Notes: generated by a model from the sequence alone, not told the origin. 64,000 nt of DNA from Spirosoma lacussanchae (GCF_005870035.1 NZ_SWJG01000001.1:1847639-1911638), one strand, 5' to 3'; shown: positions 53,121 through 63,215, counted from the first letter of the stretch. A program made the numbers and translations.

Positions 53121-56100
53121 ATGATGAATTCGTTACCAGCAAAAAGGCCGTCCCGATGGAAATTGTCAGTAATAGGTCTGATTGGGTTTTTTCTGACCGT
53201 ATCGACCGGCTGGGCCCAAACCACGGTTACAGGAGCCGTTACGGACGCCGGGTCGGGTGAAGCCCTGGCCGGGGCAACGGTGCAGATCAAGGGCACCAAT
53301 ACCGGTGCTACTACCGATGCACAGGGAAACTATCGAATGTCGGTACCGGCCAGCGCTGGCTCTTCAACCCTGGTGTTTTCGTTTATCGGTTATCAGCCGC
53401 TCGAGGTAGCCGTGGGCAATCGGACCGTCGTCGATGCGAAGCTCAGCAGTGCCGATAATGCGCTGAGTGAAGTCGTGGTGGTTGGCTATGGTGTGCAAAA
53501 CCGGCGCGATGTAACGACTGCCATCGGTTCAGTACGGGCCCGGGACCTGGCTAACCAGCCCGTCGTCAGTTTCGATAATGCGCTGGCGGCCAAGATTGCG
53601 GGCGTTCAGGTTACTCAGACTTCGGGCGCGCCGGGAGCGGCTCTGCAGGTACGGGTACGCGGTACCGGGTCTATCAGTGCCGGGCTCGACCCGCTTTACG
53701 TAATTGACGGCGTCCCGCTGTCGCGGGACACGAAGTTTGCAACAGGCAGTACGAGTACCCAGTTTCCCGACAATCCAATCAATGTGTTGAGTACGATCAA
53801 CACGGATGATATCGAGAGTATTGAGGTACTGAAAGATGCCTCGGCCGCGGCTATATACGGGTCGCGCGGCTCGAACGGGGTGGTACTGATCTCTACGAAG
53901 CGGGGCCGGGAGGGCAAGACCATCATCAGCTACGATAGTTTCGTCGGGTTCCAGCAGGTATCGAAAAAGCTGGATCTGCTCAACGCCTATGAGTACGCGA
54001 CGCTCAACGTGGAAGCGAAAAACAATGCCTACCTGGATCGAAATCCAACGGGCCGGGTTACGGACAGCAACGAGATCAGGAATAGGGGAGTAGGAGCGCC
54101 CAGCACCCTGATTCCGCCCCAGGTGGTGCCCTACCTGAGCGGCCAGGCTGGGCTGACCAATACTGACTGGCAGGACGAAATTTTCAGAACAGCTCCCATT
54201 CAGAATCATACGCTGTCGATTTCGGGCGGCAATGCCAATGTGCGCTATTACGTCTCGGGCAACTACCTCGACCAGCGCGGTATCGTCATCAATTCGGGTT
54301 ATCAACGGTACGCTGCCCGGGCCAACCTCGATATAAAAAGCGGTCGGTTGTCGGTGGGATTCAATTTCAATCCTACCTATTCCTACCACGATCTGATCAA
54401 GGCTGAAGGGCCTTATCTGGCCGATGGGGTCATTGGCTTAGCCGTTCAGATAGCACCCATCTGGCCGGTGTACAACCCGAATGGTACCTATAACTTCGAT
54501 GCCAACGGCTGGGGTTACGGCGCTACGTCTATTTTGAACCCGGTGGCGGTAGCTAATGAGATAAAGGACAAGCTGGGACACCTCCGATTGCTCGGGAACG
54601 CCTATGCACAGTATGATATCGGGAAAGGCTTCTCGTACCGGCTCAATGTCGGCGCGGATGTCAACAATTTCCAGCGCGACTATTACCGACCTTCTACCGT
54701 CGAGATCCGCGATCGGAAAGGGCCATCTGTACCGACCGGTTTTTCCAGAACGCAGAATTACATCAACTGGCTGGTAGAACACACGCTGAACTACAGCCGC
54801 AGCATCGGCCAGCACAACCTGTCGGCACTGGCGGGTTTTTCGGCTCAAAAAGACCGCCGAACCGCTACCGAACTGACCGCCACCAATTTCCCTAACGACC
54901 TGGTGCAGACGCTCAACGCCGGGCAGGTGTCGGCGGGGGGCTCCGATATTCAGGAGTGGTCGCTGCTGTCGTACCTAGGGCGGGTGCAGTATGACTATAA
55001 CGGGAAGTACCTGCTATCGGGCGCCATCCGGGCCGACGGATCTTCGCGCTTCGGGGCGGCCAATCGCTGGGGCTACTTCCCGAGCGTATCGGCAGGCTGG
55101 AACATTTCCCAGGAGCCGTTTCTGAAAACATCGACCTGGCTCAGTGATCTGAAACTTCGCGCCAGCTACGGCCTGACGGGTAATTTTCAGATACCGAACT
55201 ACGGGGCCGTAAGCCTGCTGAACTACCAGAACTACATCCTGGGCTCCGAAACGCTCGTTAGCGGTCTGGCTCCGGGTAACTCGGCCAATGATCAGCTCAA
55301 ATGGGAAAAAACGGCCATGCTCGATATTGGTGTCGATGCCAGCTTCTTCCGCAACCGGTTGACCCTGAGCGTTGATTACTACGATGCTAATACGTCTGAT
55401 CTGTTGCTGAACGTGCCGGTGCCCAGAGCGTCGGGGTTCAGTACCGAACTGCAGAATATTGGCAAGGTGAACAACAAAGGAGTTGAGCTGACCCTGGGTA
55501 CGCAGCAATCGTTCGGGGGTTTTCGCTGGAACGCCAGTGCCAATATAGCGGCCAATCGCAACCGGGTAAAAGCACTCGGTCCGTCGGGCGATCCAATCAT
55601 CGTATCGGGTGGGGTTGCCGGCGCGCAGTTCATTACCCGCATTGGTGAGCCCATCGGGCAGTACTGGACCATGAAAACCGACGGCGTGTTTAACAGCCAG
55701 GCCGAGATCGATGCTTATCCGCACACGACAACGACCCGCCCCGGCGATTTTCGCTTCGTTGATGTAAATGGCGATAACCGGATCGATTTCAGCAGCGACC
55801 GGGCCGTTACGGGCAGCTATTTCCCCAAATACACTTTTGGCTTTACCAATACCTTCGCCTATGCCGGTTTCGATCTGGGCGTGACGGTGCAGGGTACGCA
55901 GGGAAACAAAATCCTGAACCTGATTCGTCGGTATATCTACAACCAGGAAGGCAACGGCAACCTGTTCCGGGGGGCGCTGAATCGCTGGCAGTCGGAAGCC
56001 AACCCGGGCGACGGAGCGCACAACCGCGCCAACCGCCTGCAAACGGGGTCTAACGGCGAAATATCGACTTGGCATATCGAAGACGGCTCGTTTGTGCGGG

Positions 56101-56330
56101 TTCGGACCATCACGCTGGGGTATACGCTGCCCACCGCACTGCTGCAGCGGCTGCACCTGAACCGGGCCCGGCTTTATGTCACAACCCAGAACCCATTCAC
56201 GTTCACGAAATACATCGGTTATAACCCCGAGGTGAGCGCCCGTCCCGATAATGCCCTGTCGGCCGGCGAGGACTATGGTACGTATCCCCTGGCCCGTACT
56301 ACTTCCGTTGGCCTTAACCTCAGCTTCTAA
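53121..56330 (+). CDS. SusC/RagA family TonB-linked outer-membrane protein
   Basis: A 1069-residue transporter. It has a hydrophobic N-terminal signal, the CarboxypepD_reg-like domain (VTGAVTDAGSGEALAGATVQIKGT), the TonB box region ALSEVVVVGYG, plug (DPLYVIDGVPL, VLKDASAAAIYGSRGSNGVVLISTKRG) and a 22-strand barrel ending TTSVGLNLSF. SusC proteins pump glycans or peptides bound by a SusD lid. The SusD gene begins 15 bp downstream, so it is one complex. Confidence 0.96.
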   Translation: MMNSLPAKRPSRWKLSVIGLIGFFLTVSTGWAQTTVTGAVTDAGSGEALAGATVQIKGTNTGATTDAQGNYRMSVPASAGSSTLVFSFIGYQPLEVAVGNRTVVDAKLSSADNALSEVVVVGYGVQNRRDVTTAIGSVRARDLANQPVVSFDNALAAKIAGVQVTQTSGAPGAALQVRVRGTGSISAGLDPLYVIDGVPLSRDTKFATGSTSTQFPDNPINVLSTINTDDIESIEVLKDASAAAIYGSRGSNGVVLISTKRGREGKTIISYDSFVGFQQVSKKLDLLNAYEYATLNVEAKNNAYLDRNPTGRVTDSNEIRNRGVGAPSTLIPPQVVPYLSGQAGLTNTDWQDEIFRTAPIQNHTLSISGGNANVRYYVSGNYLDQRGIVINSGYQRYAARANLDIKSGRLSVGFNFNPTYSYHDLIKAEGPYLADGVIGLAVQIAPIWPVYNPNGTYNFDANGWGYGATSILNPVAVANEIKDKLGHLRLLGNAYAQYDIGKGFSYRLNVGADVNNFQRDYYRPSTVEIRDRKGPSVPTGFSRTQNYINWLVEHTLNYSRSIGQHNLSALAGFSAQKDRRTATELTATNFPNDLVQTLNAGQVSAGGSDIQEWSLLSYLGRVQYDYNGKYLLSGAIRADGSSRFGAANRWGYFPSVSAGWNISQEPFLKTSTWLSDLKLRASYGLTGNFQIPNYGAVSLLNYQNYILGSETLVSGLAPGNSANDQLKWEKTAMLDIGVDASFFRNRLTLSVDYYDANTSDLLLNVPVPRASGFSTELQNIGKVNNKGVELTLGTQQSFGGFRWNASANIAANRNRVKALGPSGDPIIVSGGVAGAQFITRIGEPIGQYWTMKTDGVFNSQAEIDAYPHTTTTRPGDFRFVDVNGDNRIDFSSDRAVTGSYFPKYTFGFTNTFAYAGFDLGVTVQGTQGNKILNLIRRYIYNQEGNGNLFRGALNRWQSEANPGDGAHNRANRLQTGSNGEISTWHIEDGSFVRVRTITLGYTLPTALLQRLHLNRARLYVTTQNPFTFTKYIGYNPEVSARPDNALSAGEDYGTYPLARTTSVGLNLSF

Positions 56331-56344
56331 CCCCCGTAGTCCTC

Positions 56345-57760
56345 ATGAAAACCAATTCGTTTGTTCGCGCTTTCGGCCATCAAACGGCTATGGCCACCCT
56401 CATTGTGCTTGGTCTGGCTGCCTGCCGGAGCGATTTTCTGGATCTGAAACCACAGTCGCAGCCCAACGTCGACAACTTTTACCAAACTGCCAATGACTTC
56501 AACAATGCCGTGAATGGGGCTTATGACGCCCTGCAATCACCCAATCAGTACGGTGGCGATTTCAACACGATTGTAGAAGCCCGCAGCGATAATGTGCTGG
56601 ATAACGACCCGTCGTCGAACGCGGGTCTGCGGTATAACATCGACCGGTTCATCGAGCCGACTACCAATACCGTTCTGCGCGACACCTGGGGGAGTCTCTA
56701 TACTGGCATCAACCGAACCAATCTGATTCTCGACAAGATCGACGCGGTCAACATCGATGCCAATTTGAAAGCCCGCTACCGGGGCGAAGCCCAGTTTATC
56801 CGGGCGTTGTCGTACTTTAACCTGGTACGATTGTGGGGGCGGGTGCCGCTGGTGTTGACGGCCGGTACTACCGCCGATTCCCGTTCGTATGTTCGTAATG
56901 AGGTAACGGAGGTGTACGCGGCCATCGAAAAAGACCTGACCGATGCGGTTGCAAACCTGCCCGCCGGTTATACCGGTGCTGATGTGGGGCGGGCCACATC
57001 GGGGGCTGCGCGGGCGTTGCTGGGAAAGGTACTGGTTACCGAGAAAAAATACAGCCAGGCCATACCAGTCCTGCGCGAGGTAGTGACCAGTGGTCCGTAT
57101 CGGCTGCTGGCTAATGTTGCCGACGTGTTTACCGTGAACAACAAAAACAACGCCGAGATCGTATTTGCCATCAAGTTTCGGAAAGGGGTAGGCGGGGTGT
57201 CGGAAGGCCACGCACTCTGGTTTGGGACCAACATCGGCGATAACATCGAAAAATCGCTGCGGTCGGCCTACCCGGCTGGTGATAAACGGTTGCCGCTGAC
57301 CGTACAGGTGCCGGTGCCGAGCAATGTCAACGTTGTACCCCGCAAGTTTTACGATGAGGTATCGGCAACGAATGACGTCGGTAACGATTTTCCGGTATTA
57401 CGCTTTGCCGATGTGTTGCTGCTCTATGCCGAAGCGCTGAACGAGGTGGGCTACCAGCCCGACGGCGATGCGTTCCGCTCGCTCAACCAGGTGCGGAGCC
57501 GGGCTGGTATAGAGCCGTATACGCCCGCGCAACTCGCCAGCCAGGCGGCTTTCCGCGATGCCGTTATCAACGAACGACGGCTGGAACTGGCGCTGGAGTC
57601 GGACCGTTGGTTCGATCTGATCCGGACGGGCCGGGCCGTAGAGGCCATCAAAGTAACCGGTATTACGGTGCCAGCCAACCGGCTCATCTACCCCATTCCG
57701 CAGGCTGAAATCGACGTGTATAACAACCCCGCCACGTTTCCCCAGAATCCGGGTTACTGA
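56345..57760 (+). CDS. SusD/RagB family nutrient-binding lipoprotein
   Basis: A 471-residue surface lipoprotein with lipobox LGLAAC and the SusD start SDFLDLKPQSQPNVDNFYQT. TPR-like helices (YRGEAQFIRALSYFNLVRLWGRVPLV) and the C-terminal blocks PVLRFADVLLLYAEALNEVG and NERRLELALESDRWFDLIRTG are complete. It forms the lid of the SusC channel. A strong terminator follows. The substrate is not evident. Confidence 0.96.
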   Translation: MKTNSFVRAFGHQTAMATLIVLGLAACRSDFLDLKPQSQPNVDNFYQTANDFNNAVNGAYDALQSPNQYGGDFNTIVEARSDNVLDNDPSSNAGLRYNIDRFIEPTTNTVLRDTWGSLYTGINRTNLILDKIDAVNIDANLKARYRGEAQFIRALSYFNLVRLWGRVPLVLTAGTTADSRSYVRNEVTEVYAAIEKDLTDAVANLPAGYTGADVGRATSGAARALLGKVLVTEKKYSQAIPVLREVVTSGPYRLLANVADVFTVNNKNNAEIVFAIKFRKGVGGVSEGHALWFGTNIGDNIEKSLRSAYPAGDKRLPLTVQVPVPSNVNVVPRKFYDEVSATNDVGNDFPVLRFADVLLLYAEALNEVGYQPDGDAFRSLNQVRSRAGIEPYTPAQLASQAAFRDAVINERRLELALESDRWFDLIRTGRAVEAIKVTGITVPANRLIYPIPQAEIDVYNNPATFPQNPGY

Positions 57761-57808
57761 GAGTTGAACAGTTACGACTGCGGCTAAACCCGGCAGCGCT
57801 TCCTGTAA

Positions 57809-57862
57809 CCAAAAGCCCTTCCGGTTTTGTGAAATAGCTCACAAAACCGGAAGGGCTTTTGG
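57809..57862. terminator. 24-bp perfect bidirectional terminator
   Basis: The arms 57809-57832 and 57839-57862 are perfectly complementary around a 6-nt loop, with A- and T-tracts within the stem. It separates SusD (plus) from dacB (minus), about 50 bp from each. Confidence 0.85.
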
Positions 57863-57920
57863 CGAATTGATAGAATACGAATTTTGCCGGGGCGGTTATC
57901 GGTAGGCAAGCGGTAGTAGT

Positions 57921-59477
57921 CTAGTTGCCGGACAGCCCCACCAGTCCCAGAAAAATTGTTTCCAGTTCGGTGGTTACCGCGCGATTCTGGCCGGGGGTAA
58001 ACTTATTGACCAGTACGCAGAACGACATGCGCTCGCCGTCGGTTGCGGTAAAGTACCCGGCGTAGGCTCTGACGCCTTCAATCGACCCGCTCTTGGCCCG
58101 AATGTTACCGGCAGCGGCCGTACCCCGGGCCAGCGAACGCACGGTCCCCGTCTGCCCAACTACCGGTATGGTTTCGTAGAATGCGGAGAACGAAGGCTCC
58201 CGCGCCATAGCGCTGAGAATACCCGTCATATTGTCGGCTGTGAGGGCACCAGTGGTAGACAGGCCGCTGCCGTCATGAATACGGAATCCGTCGAGGTTAA
58301 CCCCTTTTTTCTGCCAGAATGCCGTTAGCGCGTCCACACTGGCGTCGGTTGTTCCCACGGTTTTATCGAGTTGACGCGTGGCCGTTCGGATCAGGGCTTC
58401 GGCGTAGAGGTTGATACTCTGGTAGTTGGTTTGCTGCGCCAGTTCGGCCAGCGTGGGTGACCGGTGCTGATTGATGACCACGCGCGTGCCGGATGATACG
58501 ACGGTAGTCGACTGGCCGCCACCGATCGATACGGGCAGATTCGGTACCAGAACGCTGTCCTGGAGCAGTTGTTGACGAAGCGCGTGGGCGGCAAAATAAG
58601 CCGGGTCGGGCAGGGCCCCTTTTACGCTGAACTCGTTGGCCGGCTCGCCCATGGGCACCTTGCCGGTAAGCCACTGCAGGTTCAGAAACGGAGCGCCCAC
58701 AATATTGACCTGGTCGCCGGTTTTGGCCGCGTCGGTCGTGACGGTGTTCTGGAAAGTCAGGTAGGGCACGAGTGGGTCGGTGCGTAGGACGCTGGTAGGG
58801 GCGCCTACCGATTTGCCCGGCCGGAAAAAGATGCGATACAGGTTCTCGTTGATGTTTAGGGCGCTCAGCCCGGCCCCGTAGTAGTTGCCGAGGTCACCGA
58901 AGGGCCAGGTACCCGGCGTAGTCAGGTCCGAGTAGAGACTGGCATCGCCCACCACAACCCCCCGAATCTGGCGGATGCCGGCCGCCCGTACAGCTTCGGA
59001 CCAGCTCTTCAGCAGCGCCGACAGATCGTAGTAAGCGGGAAAACGCCAGCTGCCCAGCGACGGGTCTCCGGTTCCGCGGATGTAAAGGTTACCCGTCAGT
59101 ACGCTGTCTTTAATGGAGCCATCATACTCGAGGGCGGTAGTATAGGTATAGTTCGGACCCAGTACCGCCAGGGCCGTGGCCGTGGTAATGAGTTTGAGGG
59201 TAGAGGCTGAGGGCAGGCTCAGCCGGGCGTTGTAGCCGATTCGTTCTTCGCCGTCGCGCACCCGCCTGACCGAAAGCGCTACTGTACCGTACCGGACAGC
59301 GGGCCCCGCCTGAAACGACTCGATCTGGCGAAGGAGCCGCTGGGTCGCCAGCGAATCGGGCGGTGAGGCCGGCTGACCATCCGTACCGGCCCGAACCAGA
59401 AACCCGGGAAACCAGACGACAAGTAAAAACAACAGGGAGGGGTAGAATCGAACTAAACGGCGTCGCAATGGGTACAT
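57921..59477 (-). CDS. dacB: D-alanyl-D-alanine carboxypeptidase/endopeptidase (PBP4 type)
   Basis: A 518-residue S13 penicillin-binding protein that trims peptidoglycan cross-links in the periplasm. The ATG at 59477 gives a leader (MYPLRRRLVRFYPSLLFLLVVWFPG) and is preferred to one 26 codons upstream. SxxK is Ser92-Lys95 in PSASTLKLITTA. The DGSGLSTTGALTADN block is at the SxN region, and AKSGSIEGVRAYAGY carries the KTG-like triad (KSG) at about 462. The large insert typical of the family is present. Confidence 0.92.
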   Translation of the reverse strand: MYPLRRRLVRFYPSLLFLLVVWFPGFLVRAGTDGQPASPPDSLATQRLLRQIESFQAGPAVRYGTVALSVRRVRDGEERIGYNARLSLPSASTLKLITTATALAVLGPNYTYTTALEYDGSIKDSVLTGNLYIRGTGDPSLGSWRFPAYYDLSALLKSWSEAVRAAGIRQIRGVVVGDASLYSDLTTPGTWPFGDLGNYYGAGLSALNINENLYRIFFRPGKSVGAPTSVLRTDPLVPYLTFQNTVTTDAAKTGDQVNIVGAPFLNLQWLTGKVPMGEPANEFSVKGALPDPAYFAAHALRQQLLQDSVLVPNLPVSIGGGQSTTVVSSGTRVVINQHRSPTLAELAQQTNYQSINLYAEALIRTATRQLDKTVGTTDASVDALTAFWQKKGVNLDGFRIHDGSGLSTTGALTADNMTGILSAMAREPSFSAFYETIPVVGQTGTVRSLARGTAAAGNIRAKSGSIEGVRAYAGYFTATDGERMSFCVLVNKFTPGQNRAVTTELETIFLGLVGLSGN

Positions 59478-59520
59478 ACTGTAGGTTTCCGTGCGGTTAG
59501 GGGAATCGCCCCTGATTTTG

Positions 59521-59536
59521 TAGCTTTGCAAACTTA
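59521..59536. promoter_or_regulatory. Back-to-back -7 elements between dacB and the metallo-hydrolase gene
   Basis: TAGCTTTG (59521-59528) faces the plus-strand gene and TAAGTTTG on the minus strand (59536-59529) faces dacB. Both fit TAnnTTTG and abut. Good -33 partners are not visible, so one may be chance. Confidence 0.4.
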
Positions 59537-59620
59537 CGGATTTCGCGCCACCCAACTTGTGTCAAAATCACCTTTTCCGAAGCATTGAATCAACGACATT
59601 GATTAGCTAACGCTGTACGC

Positions 59621-61048
59621 ATGAAAGTATCGTTTCTGGGGGCGGCCCGGCAGGTTACCGGCAGTATGTATCTGCTGGAGATAGACGACTACCGCATCCT
59701 GGTTGACTGTGGGTCTGATCTTGAACGGTCGAAAACCAACGGCCAGGCTGCCCCAATCACTCCGCAAACAGGTTTCTTCCCGTTTGAGGCTTCGAGTATT
59801 AACGTCGTGTTGCTGACCCACGCACACGTAGACCATTCCGGTAATCTGCCCAATCTGTTTCGCGAAGGTTATGAAGGACAGATCCTCTGTACCGAACCCA
59901 CCTTTGCCCTGACCAACGTTTTGCTGAAAGATGCGGCTTCGCTCAATCAAAAGCGAATCAACGAGCTGAACGCCAGTAAAAAACAACGCGTCAAAGATCG
60001 GCAGGCGCAGATGCAGAAAGACCTCTTCCTGGACCGGCAGGTGCGGGAGGCCATGGAAAATGTAGTGCCCATTGCTTTCAACCGCAAATTCCGGCTGACC
60101 GATGGCATCGATGTGACGTTTATTCCGGCTGGCCACCTGCTGGGAGCGGCTCATATCGTCATCAACGTGGTCGAAAACGGCGAGCAGAAAAGCATCTGTT
60201 TTTCGGGCGATATTGGCCGCAAAAACTACCCGCTGCTGGTCGATCCGGCTCCGGTGCCGCCCGTCGATTACCTTATCTGCGAAAGCACCTACGGGAACCG
60301 GCTCCACGAGAACCACATGAGTCCCGAAGACGCGCTGGCCGACGTTATCCAGCGGACCTGCATCGATATTCCGGGCCGGCTGATCATTCCGTCGTTCAGC
60401 GTAGGCCGTACGCAGGCACTGCTGTACACCCTGAACCGGCTCTACACCGAACGTGACTTTCCGCCCATCAGGGTGTTCTCCGATAGCCCCATGGCGTTCG
60501 AGAGTTCCAAAATCTATCTCCAGCACGTCAAGATGCTGAGCGGGGAGGCCAAGGCGTTTTATAAGGAGAACGAGGCTCTGTTCGATTTCCAGAATTTTCA
60601 GTTTCTGGAGTCTTCCAAAGCCAGCAAAGCCGTGTCGAACTTTGGCGAGCCCTGCATCATCATCTCGTCGTCAGGCATGGTACAGGGTGGTCGGGTTGAA
60701 TACCACGTGGCCGAAAACATCAGCAATCCGTACTCGACTATCCTGATCATAGGCTACTGCGCCGAAGGGACGCTTGGATGGCGGCTGCTGAACGGACAGC
60801 AAACCCTGAGCATCAAAGGGAAAGACCATCAGGTGCTGGCCAATATCGAAAAAGTCGACGTTTTCAGCGGCCATGGCGACCGCGACGATCTGCTGAATTT
60901 CGTCAGTATGCAGTCGCCCGAAACGCTCAAACGTATTTTTCTGGTTCATGGCGAGTTCGATAGCATGGAGGCTTTCCGTGATACCCTGGCCGAAACCGGC
61001 TACCCCCAGGTTGTTATCCCCAAAAAAGGAGAAACTTTTGATTTGTGA
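59621..61048 (+). CDS. Beta-CASP metallo-beta-lactamase-fold RNA-processing hydrolase
   Basis: A 475-residue protein. Zinc motif THAHVDHSG is at residues 66-74, then beta-CASP motifs LICESTYGNRLH, FSVGRTQALLY and SSSGMVQGGRVEYH, ending in the KVDVFSGHGDRDDLL and FLVHGE motif typical of RMMBL-containing proteins. It belongs with YSH1/CPSF-73-like nucleases of bacteria; RNA is the probable substrate. Its stop codon is part of a long hairpin. Confidence 0.9.
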   Translation: MKVSFLGAARQVTGSMYLLEIDDYRILVDCGSDLERSKTNGQAAPITPQTGFFPFEASSINVVLLTHAHVDHSGNLPNLFREGYEGQILCTEPTFALTNVLLKDAASLNQKRINELNASKKQRVKDRQAQMQKDLFLDRQVREAMENVVPIAFNRKFRLTDGIDVTFIPAGHLLGAAHIVINVVENGEQKSICFSGDIGRKNYPLLVDPAPVPPVDYLICESTYGNRLHENHMSPEDALADVIQRTCIDIPGRLIIPSFSVGRTQALLYTLNRLYTERDFPPIRVFSDSPMAFESSKIYLQHVKMLSGEAKAFYKENEALFDFQNFQFLESSKASKAVSNFGEPCIIISSSGMVQGGRVEYHVAENISNPYSTILIIGYCAEGTLGWRLLNGQQTLSIKGKDHQVLANIEKVDVFSGHGDRDDLLNFVSMQSPETLKRIFLVHGEFDSMEAFRDTLAETGYPQVVIPKKGETFDL

Positions 61049-61090
61049 GCAATGGGCGATGATCGTATGCCGTTCATCGCCCATTGCTCA
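61046..61090 (+). repeat. 17-bp hairpin overlapping the metallo-hydrolase stop codon
   Basis: Arms 61046-61062 and 61074-61090 are perfect complements around an 11-nt loop. The stop codon TGA is the first three bases of the left arm. TTGCCCATCACC follows as a partial further repeat. It lies 21 bp before the accA start and may tune accA expression. Confidence 0.6.
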
Positions 61091-61110
61091 TTGCCCATCA
61101 CCTAGTAACG

Positions 61111-62064
61111 ATGAGAACGTACCTCGACTTTGAAAAACCGATTGCCGACCTTGAATCCCGGCTGGAAGAAACCAAACGGTTAGCCCAGACCAGTAACGTC
61201 AATGTCAGCGAAGCGGTACACGTACTGGAGCAGAGCATTGATAAACTGCGCCAGGAAATTTTCCAGAACCTGACCCGCTGGCAGCGCGTACAGCTCTCAC
61301 GCCACCCGGACCGACCCTATACGCTCGATTATATCTCACTCATGTGCGATCAGTTCATCGAACTGCACGGCGACCGAACGGTACGCGACGATCCGGCCAT
61401 GGTGGGTGGTTTCTGTGAACTGGGCGGTCAGACCGTCATGGTTATCGGTCAGCAGAAAGGCCGTAATACCAAGCAGCGGCAACAGCGTAACTTCGGTATG
61501 GCTAACCCCGAAGGATACCGGAAAGCCCTGCGACTGATGAAACTGGCCGAGAAATTTAACAAGCCCATCATCACGCTCATCGACACGCCGGGCGCTTTCC
61601 CGGGCCTCGAAGCCGAAGAGCGCGGACAGGGCGAAGCCATTGCCCGGAACCTGAAAGAGATGTTCATGCTTACGGTACCGGTCATCTGTATAATCATTGG
61701 CGAAGGAGCCTCGGGGGGTGCCCTGGGTATTGCCATCGGTGATCGGGTGCTGATGCTCGAGAATACGTGGTATTCGGTCATTTCGCCCGAATCGTGTTCA
61801 TCGATCCTGTGGCGTAGCTGGAATTTTAAAGAGCAGGCTGCCGAAGCCCTCAAACTAACCGCCCGCGACATGCAGGCTGCCCAGCTCGTCGACGGTATTG
61901 TGGACGAACCCCTGGGTGGTGCCCACAACGATCATTCTGAGATGGCCAGCCACCTCAAAACGGTGATCCTGGACACGCTGGCCGAACTGAACGCCCTGGA
62001 CCCCCAGACGCGTATCGAACAGCGGATCGAGAAATTCTGCAGCATGGGCGTGGTGGTCGAATAG
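61111..62064 (+). CDS. accA: Acetyl-CoA carboxylase carboxyltransferase subunit alpha
   Basis: A 317-residue subunit that transfers the carboxyl group from biotin to acetyl-CoA, the committed step of fatty acid synthesis. It starts [20 protein letters not shown] and carries [50 protein letters not shown] and [20 protein letters not shown]. The ATG at 61111 is the conserved start. accD is elsewhere. A terminator follows. Confidence 0.97.
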   Translation: MRTYLDFEKPIADLESRLEETKRLAQTSNVNVSEAVHVLEQSIDKLRQEIFQNLTRWQRVQLSRHPDRPYTLDYISLMCDQFIELHGDRTVRDDPAMVGGFCELGGQTVMVIGQQKGRNTKQRQQRNFGMANPEGYRKALRLMKLAEKFNKPIITLIDTPGAFPGLEAEERGQGEAIARNLKEMFMLTVPVICIIIGEGASGGALGIAIGDRVLMLENTWYSVISPESCSSILWRSWNFKEQAAEALKLTARDMQAAQLVDGIVDEPLGGAHNDHSEMASHLKTVILDTLAELNALDPQTRIEQRIEKFCSMGVVVE

Positions 62065-62088
62065 ACCCGTATTTATTAGCTTAACAGG

Positions 62089-62119
62089 AATCCGCGGAGA
62101 TTGTCTCCGCGGATTTTTT
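62089..62119 (+). terminator. Rho-independent terminator of accA
   Basis: AATCCGCGGAGA (62089-62100) pairs perfectly with TCTCCGCGGATT (62104-62115) around a 3-nt loop, then a T-run. Confidence 0.92.
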
Positions 62120-62248
62120 GTTGAGGTACGGTCAACATCAGGTAAGTGCTACGACACACCGAAAGGGCCGCGCGCGTTGCAGGCTGATGCGGAGACCGTC
62201 AATAGAAAGCGATAGATAAATAAGGGGGAGAAAATCACGATTTGCCTA

Positions 62249-62278
62249 TTGACATATTCATTAGTGTCGTTAGCTTTG
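62249..62278 (+). promoter_or_regulatory. Promoter of the iclR-type gene
   Basis: TTG (62249-62251), a 19-nt spacer and TAGCTTTG (62271-62278) match the Bacteroidota pattern. The predicted start near 62285 rules out the upstream codon at 62249 and supports the ATG at 62300. Confidence 0.7.
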
Positions 62279-62293
62279 TTTTATAATATAAAA
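62279..62293. promoter_or_regulatory. 15-bp palindrome at the iclR start, shared with the susC leader
   Basis: TTTTATA-A-TATAAAA directly follows the -7 element and ends 6 bp before the ATG at 62300. The identical 15 bp recur at 63216-63230. It is a candidate operator for the IclR protein, autoregulation included. Confidence 0.45.
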
Positions 62294-62299
62294 TTAAAT

Positions 62300-63037
62300 A
62301 TGATTCAGGTTATCAATCGGGCCATTGATATTATCGAGTACATTGCCCAGGACCCCGATAGACCCAAGGCGCTGGGGGATATAGCCGATGCTGTTGGACT
62401 AAATCATGGTACCTGCGCCAACATTCTGAAGACGCTGGTCAGTCGTGATTTCATTGAACAGATCGGTGCCAAGAAAGGGTATATACTGGGGGCTAAGGCC
62501 TATGCGCTGACTGGGAACGATAATTACCGGAAAGACATCGTTGAGGCCGCCACCGACGAGATGGACCGGCTTACGACGCTCCTTAACGAGAATACCTTAC
62601 TGGCCGCCCTGAAAGGAAATCAGCGCATCGTCCTGCTCCGTACTTTCTCCGAACACGATCTGCAGGTACGCACGCCCGATCAGAAAGATGCTTATAATAC
62701 GGCCTCAGGCCGTCTGTTGCTGGCTTTTCATACCGACGCCGAACTGGTAAAGTATACCGCCCGGTACGGATTACCCACGGCAGACATCTGGACCGAAGCC
62801 GCCAGTCCAGGCCACTTTCAACAGGCCATCGATTTGATCAGGCGTGAAGAACTGGCTATCCAGACCACCACCGGACGACAGGTGGTAGGGCTGGCGGTGC
62901 CGGTTCGGAAAGCAGATCGGGTAGTGGCCAGTCTGAGCATATACATGCCCGAATATCGATACATGGTTACCGATAAAGCGCGGGTCGTTCAGGAACTGCG
63001 TAACACCGCCAACCGGATATCTGCCAGGTTAGTCTAA
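62300..63037 (+). CDS. IclR family transcriptional regulator
   Basis: A 245-residue regulator. The N-terminal winged helix is RAIDIIEYIAQDPDRPKALGDIADAVGLNHGTCANILKTLVSRDFIEQIGAKKGYILGAKAY; a GAF-like IclR effector domain follows (LSIYMPEYRYMVT near the end). The ATG at 62300 is used because a promoter covers the upstream codon. The next gene is a SusC transporter, so it may control that uptake locus in response to a catabolite. Confidence 0.9.
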   Translation: MIQVINRAIDIIEYIAQDPDRPKALGDIADAVGLNHGTCANILKTLVSRDFIEQIGAKKGYILGAKAYALTGNDNYRKDIVEAATDEMDRLTTLLNENTLLAALKGNQRIVLLRTFSEHDLQVRTPDQKDAYNTASGRLLLAFHTDAELVKYTARYGLPTADIWTEAASPGHFQQAIDLIRREELAIQTTTGRQVVGLAVPVRKADRVVASLSIYMPEYRYMVTDKARVVQELRNTANRISARLV

Positions 63038-63086
63038 ACGGCTAGCGGCCTTGATCGGCTCATAGATAATCATAAAATTACTCCAT

Positions 63087-63115
63087 ACGCCCGCTACTTG
63101 CAGCGGGCGTTTTTT
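63087..63115 (+). terminator. Terminator of the iclR-type gene
   Basis: ACGCCCGCT (63087-63095) pairs with AGCGGGCGT (63102-63110) around a 6-nt loop, then TTTTT. Confidence 0.88.
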
Positions 63116-63215
63116 ATTTCTTGGCTATTTCCAAGAATATATAAAAAAAAATATGACTGAATCCTTTGAGAAAGAGGAAAGAGTAATTTTATTTGCCTAT
63201 CAATATGGTATTAAA

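Noticed and set aside
55014..56156. 380-codon minus-strand ORF inside the SusC gene
   Set aside because: It is antisense to a SusC barrel and has no recognisable domain.
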